From Anaeramoeba flamelloides (lineage: Eukaryota; Metamonada; Anaeramoebidae), in NCBI GenBank assembly GCA_027625915.1, contig JANTQA010000029.1, positions 248,001 through 312,000 on the forward strand: 64,000 nucleotides of DNA, written 5' to 3'. The stretch's first letter is position 1; every line of letters starts with the position of its first letter. This document shows, one piece after another, positions 12,220 to 23,922 of the stretch. The position numbers were made by a program, and so were the translations under genes. Under the pieces are notes generated by a model, which was given only the letters and a program-made list of their open reading frames with translations, was not told where the DNA came from and did not search any database.

Positions 12220-13735
12220 TAATTTCCTTTTTTTTGATTTATTTTTTCTTTTTTTTATTTTTTTTTTTTTTCTTCTTTTTTTTCCCTTTCTCCCCTTCCA
12301 TCCCCTTCCCTTCCCTTCCTTTAACTTCATTTGATTATTAACAAATTTTCAATAATGTTTTATCACATTTATATCAAATGTTTAATTTATTTTTATATTA
12401 TGAGATGTTTTTGAGTTTAGATTGTTTTTTTTAATATTTTCTTTGTTTTAATTTTAAACTGTTTGAAAATAAAATTAATAATAATTTTTTTGTTTGCAAT
12501 TATTCCATTTTATTAAAAATAATTTTTTTTTTTTTGATTATGATGATTGAAATAGATCTTAATTATTGAATCATTTGTTCATTTTTGAGAATGATTAAAC
12601 TTTAAATTTAAAATTAAAAATCTTGAATAATTCATTATTTTCTTTGTATGAAGCTTTGAAAATTATCATCAAAAGTTGATATCACAAAAACTTTTGAATC
12701 TGGTAATGTTATGAACAATTTTTTTTTTATTTTAATTTCTTTTCAAAAATAGAAAAAAATAATAATGTTTTATAATGTTTTTTTCAAATTATCATTAAAA
12801 AAAAAAAAAATTTATTTTCTTCCTTTTTTATATATAAATATGATGATGGGATTAAGAAAATAGAGTACTTTTCATCGATTTATCAAATGTGTAGAAAAAA
12901 AAAAAGCACAGTGTTTATGAAGTGGAAGAAGAATAGTGGTCTAAAAGAAAACGAAATCATTTCAAATGATTATAAATGTTGTAGAATGATTTGTAATATT
13001 TATTATTAATATTTATAAAAACTTGGTTTTACTTTAAATTTAGAGTAATCTATTAAGAGATATTTTTTGCTGATTTGTAAAAAAAGGGCTGAAGATTTGT
13101 TTGTAGAGAATTCATTATAATATTGGATAATTTATTTTATTAATAAAATAGAGAAACCTTTATTTTTGAAAAATAGAAATTGAAGAGATTTCAATATCTT
13201 ATAAAATTCTTTAATGTGTTAAGAATATTTTATTTGTTCATATGTTCTCTGTATATTTCTCTAAATAATTATTTAAAAAAAATTATTTTAAATATTTCAA
13301 AGTGTTTTTTAACATAAAATTTGCTTGAAGTGTAATTTATGATATTAATAGTTATTATGTTTTGTTTGAATTAAAAAAATTTATTTAAAATATCTTATTT
13401 AGATATATTGAAATATTTTTTTTATTTTTTGATATTTGTTTTCAAAATTTGTCAAAAAAATAAATATTTACATTTTGGATTTATAGCAATTACCTCAGAA
13501 AAAAAAAATTGTAGAATTCCACCTGAAATTGTTATATAATATAAATCCAATTTCAATGGCCGTGACTCGCAATAAATTTTTCATTGTACAAACATAGATT
13601 ATTTTGTATAGGCGTATTAATAATTATTAAATCTAATTCATAATTTATTATCAAATCATCCTAAATATATAAAAACTCAATATTTCTAAAAATAACAAAA
13701 ACTAAAACAAAAAACTGTGACCTAATTTTTAAAAT

Positions 13736-14040
13736 GAAAAATTTGAATTTTTTATAAATGAAATTTCACTTATAAAAAGTTAATAACAAGATTTTTATAT
13801 ATCATTAAATCCATTTTAAAAGGTATTAATAAGTCTTAATTTTCTAAATGATGATTTATATTTCGAAGAATTTTTTTTTTGGAGATAAACTTTCTTAAAA
13901 AAAGAGAGAAAGGAGACTGAAAAAAAAAAAACTAAACAAAAAAATATATTAAAGAAATTAGAAAAAATGATTTTGATGTACAAAGTGAAAAAAAAAAATT
14001 GAAAAAATGAGTTAAAATCTCAAAAAAACTTTCAATAAAT
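13736..14040. repeat. Dispersed repeat with central A-rich tract, copy 1
   Basis: Homologous to about 29190-29530: shared order of TTCACTTATAAAAAGTT, a 'CATTAAATCCATTTT' block, 'AGTCTTAATTTTCT', 'TTTCGAAGA', an A-rich centre and 'TTAGAAAAAATGATT'. It is probably a non-autonomous transposon; the termini are not clear. Confidence 0.5.
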
Positions 14041-15420
14041 TAAAAAAATAAATCACTATGGTTATAAAACATTTTATTTAACATTTTATTACCAAATATT
14101 TTGCTATAATAATTAAAAGAAAAAGAAACAGTTTTGTGCCAAGTGGCAAATATACACCATTGACGAAGAATAATCTAAAATGTAAAATAAGTGAAAAATA
14201 AAGGAATTAGTATAATTTGAAGTAATTATATTATATAATAAAATTGCATTTAAATAATTCTAAAAAGATTTACTATTTATAATATACAGGAGAATTTCTA
14301 TTGAAAAAAAAAATGACTAAATATTTTCAAAATATTATTAAATGTGATAATTATCTTCAAAGAAAAGATACCAGAATACTAAATATTAAAAATTTTCATT
14401 TATACAATTGGATATATCCTATCAAACTCTGATTTAACATTATTAATCAAGAATAATATTAGATTGGTGAAACTATTAAGTTATTAGTGTAATTTAGATC
14501 TAGAAAAAAAAATTGTATCAAATTTCTCATTAATTAAGATTTTCAAAAAAAATTATAATTTTATAAAACTTATCCCAGCTAAGTACCTATTTTCGAAAAA
14601 AATAATTAAAATTCATGATATCTTTTAATTTGCAGTTTATTTGGACTTTTTTACATATTTTTTTTTTTGTTTAATTTCAAATTTTTATCGTTTTAAAGAG
14701 AATTTGTATTTATTTTTTATCAATTTAACTTGATAAAAATCTTTCAATCTATTTATTCGTTTTAATTTATTGATTCTTGTTCAATTTTATAATATAAATA
14801 GTATTCTCAAAATAATTTTTTTGTTAAATCAAACCAAATAATTTTGAAATCAAAAAGGGATTTAAAATTATCATAATAAATAACCTTTTTCATATCTTGA
14901 ACTAAACAATTATAATATATTACCAAAATTTACCTTTTAATATACTTCACAACTGTCTGATAAATTATGTTTTAATAATCAAAATTGTAATTTTTGAATC
15001 AATATATAATATCAACAAAAAATATCAATTATTCTGTCATTAAAAAAAAAAAAAAAAAACTAAATGACAAATAAAAACGAAATATTAAATTAGTAATTAT
15101 ATTATGAAAAATTAAAAATATTGACCAATTTGAACAATAATATTTTAATAATTATTCTATAAAGTAAATCCCATTCCAAATTATTGTACACACACAAAGT
15201 CAAAAATATTCCAATAAAAAAAACCTTAATTTATTATATTTTTACAAAATTAATATCAAACCTCATTTAAACTAAAATTCAAAATTTTCCACACAGCTAA
15301 AACGTTCCAAACAATCACAATAATACAATTTCATTGAAATTGGAGATAATTTTGATTTTTGTAAAATATGAAAATCATTTTTTCATCTTTTAGTTTTTGT
15401 TATCATTTCATTGTTTTAAT

Positions 15421-16082
15421 TACGTAATTTGTTTCGTTGGATCAAATTTTTTTTCAACCATTGATATTAGGTTAAAGTTGAGTTGTACTAAATAGAAGAA
15501 CTCAGATAAAATGGGTTGGTAGTATCTAACCATTTGATCGATCAATATTCCTAATAGAATTTAAACAAATTTACTAATGTATTTTTTTGTTTTGCTCTCT
15601 CCAAAATTTTTAACACACCCATGATTTATTTGTATTGATAATTATTTATTTATTGTTTTGTGAGTATTTTAAAATATAAACAAGTGTTAACATTTCAATT
15701 ATTGAATGGTTCTAATTTGGTAAATCTTCTTGAAGTGATTAAATAAGATTTTTTTTTCACAAATAGAATTTTGGTGTGTTAAAAATTTTGAATTGGGGTT
15801 TAAGTCACCCAATATTACTGTTTTTATAAGTACTCTTTTTCATCCAAATAAAAGAAAACAATATAAAACTCAAAAATAAAAATCAGTCTGTAACCAAAAT
15901 AATAAAACGGGCTGAACAAAAAATTTATTGGTAAATTTGTTCCAATTTCACCAACAATTGTTGATCGATCAAATGATAAGATACCATCGGCCAATTGTAT
16001 GTGATTTTTCTATTTAACAAACTCAACACTAACCTTCTACCAACCATCGAAAAAAAATATCAGATCTAACGAAACAGATTAC
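15421..16082. mobile_element. Large fold-back (long inverted repeat) element
   Basis: The left arm from about 15421 pairs with the right arm ending at about 16082. Paired blocks include TTTGTTTCGTTGGATC with its inverse near 16080, the near-identical ATTTGATCGATCAA (left, 15531-15544) and TTGATCGATCAAAT (right), ACAAATTTAC with its inverse near 15930, and AAAATTTTTAACACACC with GGTGTGTTAAAAATTTT near 15785. The loop is about 15640-15760. The right arm has roughly 120 bp more than the left. It is an imperfect hairpin with no coding frame. Confidence 0.75.
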
Positions 16083-16743
16083 AGAACTGGAAATAAGGAA
16101 ATGAAAACGTAACAAAAAAGAAAAAAAATGAAATAAATTGTAAAATCAAAATTATTTCCAAATTGAATGTAAAGTATATTATTGTTATTCTTTCATCTGT
16201 TTAAACTCTGTCCAAATTTTTTGAATTTAGTTTCTTTTAAAATAAGCAAATATTTTTTTGTTTATAATTTAATATAATATTATTTACTCAAATTGTTTTG
16301 ATTGGAAATTTTATAAATTAATAAGAAAAAAATAGATGAATCTATTTAATAATTTTATAAAATTATTTTCATTTTCATTCAAAAGTAAAAAAAAAGATAT
16401 GTAAAGATGCATATTAAATGTTTTTATAAATACACCCATTAATTTTATATAATGAACCATTGAGAAATAATTAAAAAATTAAAATGTTTTGAATTTTTAT
16501 AAATATTTATTATTTAATTGGAGAAATATAAAAAAAAATTATTCATAAAAATATAGTTTATGATGTTTTATATTATCTATAATATTTTCTAATTCTAATT
16601 GTATTAATCTATTTGATTAAATAAATAAAAATAAAAAAAAATAAAAAAAAATATAATAATAATAAAATTCAAAAATTATAATAATTTATCGAATTTTTAT
16701 TTGTTTATTTTTATTTTATTTTTTTTCAAGAATTTAAAAATAA

Positions 16744-19700
16744 TTAAAATCTTTTAGAAAATCTGTTCAAGGCTCTAAATTCGCCACCTTTTTGGATACC
16801 TTGATTTTTATTCTTTCTTTTTTCTTTTCTTTTTTCTTTTCGTTTCTCCTTTCTGTGTTTTCTTCTTTCTAATCTATTGATCAGTTTCTCTTTTTTCTGA
16901 TCCATAACATTTCTTTGCATTTTGCGGATTTTTTCTTTTAATTTGTCCTTATTCTTTCTCTTCTTTTTAGTGATTACAGCACCTGATTGGTCGTTGTTGG
17001 TCGAATCATCGTCATCATTATTTGAAAATTTGGAAAATCTTCTTTTCCTTTCTAATGATTGTTCTTTATTGGCTTTTTCCATTAATTGGAGTTCGTTATT
17101 TCGAACTTTTGATGCGCCTGTATCAACTTTGCCAATAAATTTAGGATCAAGCGAAATCATTTCTGGATCTAATTTTTCTAATAACTGTTTAACTGTTGTT
17201 TCAGAACGTTGCTTAAGTGTTCTAAAAGGATTTGCCTCAAAGGAGTCAATATTTGGATCACCTGAACCTGGAATAACCAAACTTCTAAATCCGTTCTTAT
17301 GAGCTACTCCAATGACATCTTCATATGGGCAAAAGCGCACTCTTTCAATATAACCCGAGTCAAGTGAATCTCTTAAATAGGGGTAGCTTTTGGGTTTTTT
17401 CAGGATGTCCTTCCAAAAGGAAACATTGCTGCCTTCTGAAACAGCCAGTATCCCTGTTTGACTTATATCAAGAGTACGAGATACACCTTTTAAGTAAGGG
17501 AGTTGATGGAGTAGTTTATAAGTTCTGATATCCCAAACTTTAACCACTTCTTCAGAGGCGGTTACTAAGTAATTACCTGTGCGATCGACTGCTACATCAT
17601 TAACTTTTGTTTTATGGACATACATTGATGCCAGGGGTGTTTTTACACTTGGTGACCACATTGTAACAACGCCTCTAATATGCCCACAGAGCATCACTGC
17701 GTTATATGGATTTTGTCGCATACAATCACATGGCCCTAATTTTGTTTGGGCCTTGCCTGCAATTTCTCCAGTTGATACGTCTTGCCATTGAATTATACCT
17801 GCATTTCCTACAGACGCTAATAAAAAATGATATCTAAGAAAAGCCAATCGATTAATATCAGTATGGTTATCTAATTCATGAATTTCCATTCCTTTGTTAT
17901 CATAAATATATGTGTATTTTTTTTGTGCAACTGCAAATAATGTTTCATTTTGTAAAAATGCGACATCTCTAACCTGTTCTTCGACCTTTTAATTTTTGAA
18001 ACAATAATTAATTTTGAAAAAAAAAAATAATATATCAAGATTTAGTTTTGAGAGTTTGAAATCAATTTTTTCATAATATAGAAATCAATAATCAAAAGCA
18101 ATGTATAATTTTATTATTTTGTGTTTTTTTTAAAAAAAAATAATTTTTATGAAAACTATTTTCCAGTCAAAGTGGCCTAGTTTTAATGAATGAATTACAT
18201 CTGTTTAAAGGGTTTGAATGGATATTTGAAGAAAAAATTAATTTTGGAAATTTCAAAATTGGAATTATTTTTTCACATTTTTGCTTTTTTTTTTTTTCGA
18301 TTTTTTTTTGATTTAACGTAATTGTTTTGCAATTTTTTTTTTATGACATGATCGAGATTCGCTTGATAAAAGCCCGTTATTCTAATGTTATTGAAAAAGT
18401 GAGAAGGGTTTTAGAAAAATCTTATTGGTTTCTATTGGGATTTCTTTTGATCCTCAATTTAAGATCAATATGAAACTTGTTGTTTTTCTAAATGGGGCAC
18501 TAAGAATTTGAGTTTTTCAATTTTTAAGAAAATCTATTTATTGATTAATTTTTACTTCATGTAGGTATAAACTTTTTTCTAATGTTTATTATTCTACTTA
18601 TTTTTTATTTGTTCTTCAAAGTTCAATTATATAAAATAATCGATATTAGGAAAATTGTTTTGGGACATTTTTGAGAGAAATAAAGTTTTGTTATTAAAAA
18701 TTGGTGAATGTTTAAATTAGATAATCAAAACAAAAAAAAAAAACAAGTTAAAAAGGGTATCTTAAATGTGCTTTTAACGCATTGATAACGATATTTATAC
18801 TTTTATGTAAAAGATCTGATAAATTTTGGTAAAATATTATTTATGATAAATTCATTTTTTTTTTTTTTATTCAAAAATACTTTTATTTAAAGTTTAAAAT
18901 AGTACCTTGTAACGAAAGGGGTTTTGGATTTGAAAAAATAAAATATTAAAAAATGAATATATTGTTTAGTTTAACAAATAGGTTTTTTTAATTGCAAAAA
19001 AGATAATTGTTCTCTTGTTTTTGGAAATTTAATTAACACCTTACAAGATAAATTAGTATTTAGATAGACTTTGTGTAATGCATTTTAATAAATAGTAAGA
19101 AATAATATTTGATTAGATAAAATCAAAAATAAAGAATTCAAAACAATTTTTTTTTTGATTTAAATATCCAATATAAGTACCTTAAGGAAACATTCACATG
19201 TAAAAATATTAAAACTTTGTATCAGAGAATAAAAAAGTGAATTTTTTTTTCGTTATTTGATTCAATATTCAAGACAATCATTTGTATCGAAATTTTGTTT
19301 TAATAAAAATTTCAAGGCATATATCAATATTTAGTTACAAATTTTTATTGTGTCAAACGTCTCTGAAAAAAAAATTATTATTTTAAAAAAAATAAATAAA
19401 GTCAAAAAAACAAAAATTATTATAATTTTTAATGTTTTGTCTTCATTAATTTATTTTTTATATTTTTCTGATCTCAATTAAAATTTAAAATCATATGAAA
19501 TTATATTGAAAGTTTTGATATAACTTTTAAAAAAAATTCTCACAAATTTATTAATAATTGTTTTCCATTATGAATTAATTAATTCTTGATTTTTAATTCA
19601 TTAAATGGTTATTAATGTAAAATTCGGAAATTCTAAAAGCTCCAAAATTTTAGGATAACTTAAGATAACGTTTTTAATTTCCAAAAACTTGAGTTTTAAA

Positions 19701-22013
19701 AAATAATTTTCGAAATTTTCTTATTCTTTGTAAATATAGTTTGAACGTTCACGTAAAATCAAATTGTTGTTTTCATAAAAAAATTTTCTTATTGAAAAAT
19801 TTCATTGAACTTTAAATTGATCTTACAATCTTATATTGTTCTTAAGGAACCAAATTTTAATATTTTTTATTTTGGTATAATATTGATAATTCAATTATTA
19901 GTAAACTCCTCCGAGATGATTAATTTAGATTGTAAAAAAAAAAAAAAACATTTAAAGTTCTCGACAATTTTGCTTTTATCTTCCATTTTTATCGTATTCT
20001 AATTACAGAAGTATAAAATTTATTCGGTATCTCTTTGTTTTTTTAAATTGTATTTTTCAAAAATAATCAAAAATAATCAAAAAAAAAAAAAAAAAATTTG
20101 AAATGAATATAATTAGTCATTTGGAAAAATCAATTTTGAAATTTTTTTAAAGATTTGTATCCTTATTTAAAAAAAAAATAAACATGATAAAAATCTTTCA
20201 AAATAAAAAATTGAAAGGTAGGTGATAATTAACGAATATTTTAGAACAGACAGAATGAAATTCATTTTAATTTGGATTTCAAAATTGAAACAAGCCCTAG
20301 TTAAAAAGAATAAAATAAAAAAAAACAGAGGAAAATTATTTGAAATGCTATTAAAAAAAGTATGTGATTTTTTAATATATTTAGTGTTCATTGTTTCATT
20401 TTTGATAATTTAAAAAGCTTGTTCGACAAGTTTCATTATGATTCACTTGATTGTATATTTTCAAAGATTAAATACTTGTTTTTAAAGGGGGGGGGGGGGT
20501 TACCGATTAACAATATGTAATTTGATACTTTTTTTTTTTTACTTAATTTATCAATTAAATATCCATTATTATAGAGCTACATATCGAATGATTTTGATGT
20601 TGGTATTGGATTTAAATTCTTAGATACAATTGGGACCATAACCAAATTCTTTTTGGATTATAGTAAGTTGTAAAGTTGGAAAAAAGATAAAGATAAAAAA
20701 TAATAAAAAGAAAAATTTTTAATTATTACATGAAATTCGGTAAGTTGGTTTGATCTCATCCAATCAATTAAAGAAATGTGACCTTTCTTGCCAGCTAATA
20801 AAAGAAAACGTCCGTTGTGGGAATACTCTGATATATAAGGACCAAACGTACGTAAATTCAATTCAAAATTCTTATATTGATCACCTATCTCGAGATTTTT
20901 GACAATATCTTTTTGTGTAATTGCGTCGGTTCTCTTGGATTTATTCTTGACCTTAATGTAACCAGGCTTTTCTTGTAGATACTGACTTGATTTTATAGAA
21001 AGCAGTGCACCTCTACGAATTGTTCTTTCGGTGCTTTTCATCATTCCTCTTAATTTACGATCTTTTACGTGCTGAGTTGAGGCGCCACTGCCTCTTGTAA
21101 ATTTTTTATATTGACCGATCTTTTCTTGTGACCATTTACGTCTTGGTGTTCGGCGATCATTTTTATTGTTATTTTTGTTTTTGTTTCTGTTTTGGTTTTT
21201 GCCTTTATTTTTGTTCTGGTTTTTATTCTTGACTTGGTTTTTGTTCTTGTTTTGATTTTGGTTTTTGTTCTTGTTTTGATTTTGGTTTTGGTTTTTATTC
21301 TTGCCTTGGTTCTTGTTTTTGTTTTGGTTATTTTTTGTATTCTTTTGTTGGCTTTTGTTTTTGGTTTGATCCTGTTTTTTTTGATTTTGTTTTGTTGGTG
21401 TTTTTTTTGTTTTTGTTGCAAAGATTTTCGATTTTACAGGTTGATCATTTTTTTTTTTGTTTACGTTTTTATTTTGATTTTGATTTTGTTTCTTGTTTTG
21501 GTTTTGGTTTTGTTTTTTATTCTTGCCTTGGTTCTTGTTTTTGTTTTGGTTGTTTTTTGGATTCTTTTGCTGGCTTTTGTTTTTGTTTTGGTTCTTTTTT
21601 TGATTTTGTTTTGTTGGTGTTTTTTTTGTTTTTGTTGCAGAGTTTTTCGATTTTACAGGTTTGTCATTTGTGTTTTTTTTGTTTTTGTTTACGTTTTGAT
21701 TTTGATTCTTGTTCGAGCCTTTGCTTTTGTTTTTATTTTGTTTTGTATTCTTTTGTTGGCTCTGATTCTTGTTTACATTTTTATTTTGGTTTTGTTTCTT
21801 GCCTTGTTTTTTGCTTTTGTTTTTGTTTTGTTTTGGATTCTTTTGTTGGCTTTTGTTTTTGTTTTGGTTTTTATTTTTTTGATTTTGTTTTGTTGGTGTT
21901 TTTTTTGTTTTTGTCGCAGAGTTTTTCGATTTTATTGGTTTGTCATTTTGAGGCTTGTTGTTTTTTGTGGTTATTGGTTCTTCTTTAAAGATGGATTGAT
22001 TTTTCTTACTCAT
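16744..22013 (-). CDS. UTP7: UTP7/WDR46 small-subunit processome WD40 protein (two exons)
   Basis: Complement of 16744-17985 joined with 20730-22013, 841 residues. The family (yeast Utp7, human WDR46/BING4) is a nucleolar WD40 protein needed for 18S rRNA maturation. The 5' exon ends with FGPYISEYSHNGRFLLLAGKKGH and LTEFH; the 3' exon continues in phase as VEEQVRDVAFLQNETLFAVAQ, then the beta-propeller, VIPGSGDPNIDSFEANP and LDPEMISLDPKF, all family hallmarks, and a Lys/Arg-rich tail. The intron runs 17986-20729 (GTAATA...AAAAG). The first 300 or so residues are a Lys/Asn/Gln-rich extension with four copies of a unit containing SATKTKKTPTKQNQK, absent from typical homologues. The start is the first ATG of the open 5' frame. 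Confidence in family and splice is high. Confidence 0.9.
18160..18520. mobile_element. TIR element related to 59615-60170, partial
   Basis: The left end TTTTCCAGTCAAAGTGGCCTAG resembles the terminus of the 59.6-kb element. A weaker inverted counterpart (GGGGCACTAAGAATTTGAGTT) lies near 18495. It sits inside the UTP7 intron. The boundaries are approximate. Confidence 0.4.
20487..20499 (+). repeat. Isolated G13 homopolymer
   Basis: Thirteen consecutive G bases in an intron that is otherwise almost entirely A/T. It could form a G-quadruplex between strands or in RNA on the plus strand, or could be an assembly artefact. Confidence 0.8.
20870..22000. repeat. Tandem coding repeats in UTP7 N-terminus
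   Basis: About four imperfect repeats of roughly 50-70 codons run over 21310-21960, each with a KPVKSKNSATKTKKTPTKQ core followed by Lys/Asn/Gln-rich sequence (NQNKNK). The similarity between units suggests recent expansion by unequal exchange. Confidence 0.75.
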
Positions 22014-23922
22014 AAAAAAAAAAGATACTAAACTAAAAATAGTAAAAAATAATTTATTTCAACAAAAGTATTCGTAATCATAAATTTATAATTATAAATA
22101 TTTTTTTTCCAATTATCTTTTAAGAGTTGATATTTTTTGGTACCTTGCTGTTTCTAAAAACCCTTTTTGAGAGTATAACTTTTCAAAAAAATATAAGAAT
22201 GTAAAAAAACCTCTTGACAAATAGTAATTTGGATTCTTCTTGAAACAATTTTGGTAACTTTTGTCTGAATAATTTTTTGTTTTAAAATTCTCCTGATAGA
22301 AGAGCAAAGGAATTGTTTACAACAAAATAGAATAACCATCTTTTTTCTTCTTAGTACTTTAGAGATCATTAAAAAAAGAGAGAAACTTTTTGGAAATGTA
22401 AAAATTTCTTTCCATTTTATTCTTTTCAAGGAAACAGGTAGGAAAAAATAATTGAGTACTACGAGTATCTTCAAACCCATAAGACTAAGGAGAATGGCAC
22501 TTACCTTTGTAGTGTTATTTTAATAATACTCATGAAACCTAAGTAGAATGTCTCCAATTAGTACTCAATAAATAGTTTTAGATTTAAAAAAAGGAAATAT
22601 TGTGAATTTGTTTTTGATGTGTTTGATGTTAGTTAAACTTAAAAAGTAGTGAAAATTTTGTTGTTATCTGAAATGTAATTTTTACGTTTGTTTGTTCGAA
22701 AAACTTTTAAATGGGGATGGGTTTTATCCTAAATAGAAACAAAAAAAGATCAAAAAATTCAAACACAATCTTATACTGTTGGTTGGATTTAATTCTAGTA
22801 TTCTTCTCAAAAAACTAAGAAATCAATTGTATTGTGGATAGCTTTGAAAGAAATCACCATTAATCAAACTGTTATTTTTTCTTTCGCCGGAATCAAGTTA
22901 TCTATACTGAAGAATAAGAAAGTCAAGTGCAAAACCTTTTTGCTTGATAAAGTTTTATAGCTCAAGTAAATCTGAATATCGATACATAGAGAAAAATCCA
23001 AATTGGTCTTTAGACTCTAATTATCTTATGAACCTAACAAATTATTCATATATTAACCACCTTTACAATTGAAATAATTTTCTCATTTATTAAAATTTTG
23101 AAAGTAACAAACCATATAATATAAAAACCAAACTTTTTCCGAGTAACTGTGTTGTTGAGTTTGTAATCTCAAACTAAATTGTTTGGGTCCACATAATATT
23201 TTCAAAAATTTTAATCTATTTAGAGGTAAAATGTTTTTAAATAACCATCCTAGCCAATCAATTAAAGATCAAGTTTTCTTTTGTTTTTTTGATTCCAAAA
23301 AAAAAATATCAATTACAAAGAAATTATTCAATTTATTTAGTTAAAAAAGTCATAAGGAAAATTCTTACAGGTTGGACATTACTGTTATTTGAAAAAACAA
23401 AAAGATCAAGATTTTCAATCAACTCTTCAAAAAACTCACATTCAAAAAAATTGAAAGGATCGTCAAAGTATTCCAATTCACAAAGGGAAAATTAAGAATT
23501 TAAATTGATTTATGAATTTAAAAATTTGAAATGTTGCATGATTAATAAAAACTGTTTTTTAGATGCTGAATAAAAATTTTATTTAATTTATTTTGCAACT
23601 CATAGTATCAAGTTTATTTCCCCAAATTCCAGAAGTAATTATTCAAAGGTGGTTTGAAAATGTTACACATTGATATTTGAAATCACAAACAAAAATTACT
23701 TTGAAAAATAATTGAAAAAAACTGTTCTTTCAAGATTGTTTAAAATAAGAAAATTTTAAAACTTTCAATTTTCTCACAACCTAAATATTATGTTTGTAAT
23801 CCTAGAATTTGGTTTGTGGAAAAATACATTTAACGTATACCCTAAAAAATGAAAAAAAATGATTTTTCTCAAAAAAATTTATATTTTTTTAACGATCTTT
23901 GAAATCTCTTTCTTTTTATTAA
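22014..23922. other. Divergent intergenic region (UTP7 / RECQL4)
   Basis: This 1.9-kb region between two divergent start codons should hold both promoters. There are scattered short open frames on both strands (for example 22154-22480 minus and 23289-23495 plus) with no recognisable similarity. I cannot define promoter elements. Confidence 0.6.

Larger units (their letters stand above)
12220..16743. other. Intergenic region, convergent gene ends
   Basis: This 4.5-kb gap lies between the 3' ends of the processing-peptidase gene and UTP7. It is almost all A/T with long homopolymers. It holds a dispersed repeat (about 13736-14040) also found near 29.2 kb, and a large fold-back element (15421-16082). 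I see no gene. Confidence 0.7.
17986..20729 (-). other. UTP7 intron, 2.7 kb
   Basis: Inferred because the coding sequence joins in frame across it within a conserved block. The 5' site is CAT|GTAATAATT and the 3' site AAATTAAAAG|GTC, with no pyrimidine tract. It holds a MITE-like repeat (about 18160-18520), an isolated G13 run (20487-20499) and A/T homopolymers. Confidence 0.85.

Noticed and set aside
21192-22031. Long hydrophobic plus-strand frames (Phe/Val/Leu-rich) suggesting a membrane protein
   Set aside because: They are antisense readings of the Lys/Asn/Gln-rich UTP7 N-terminus, which carries the conserved homology.
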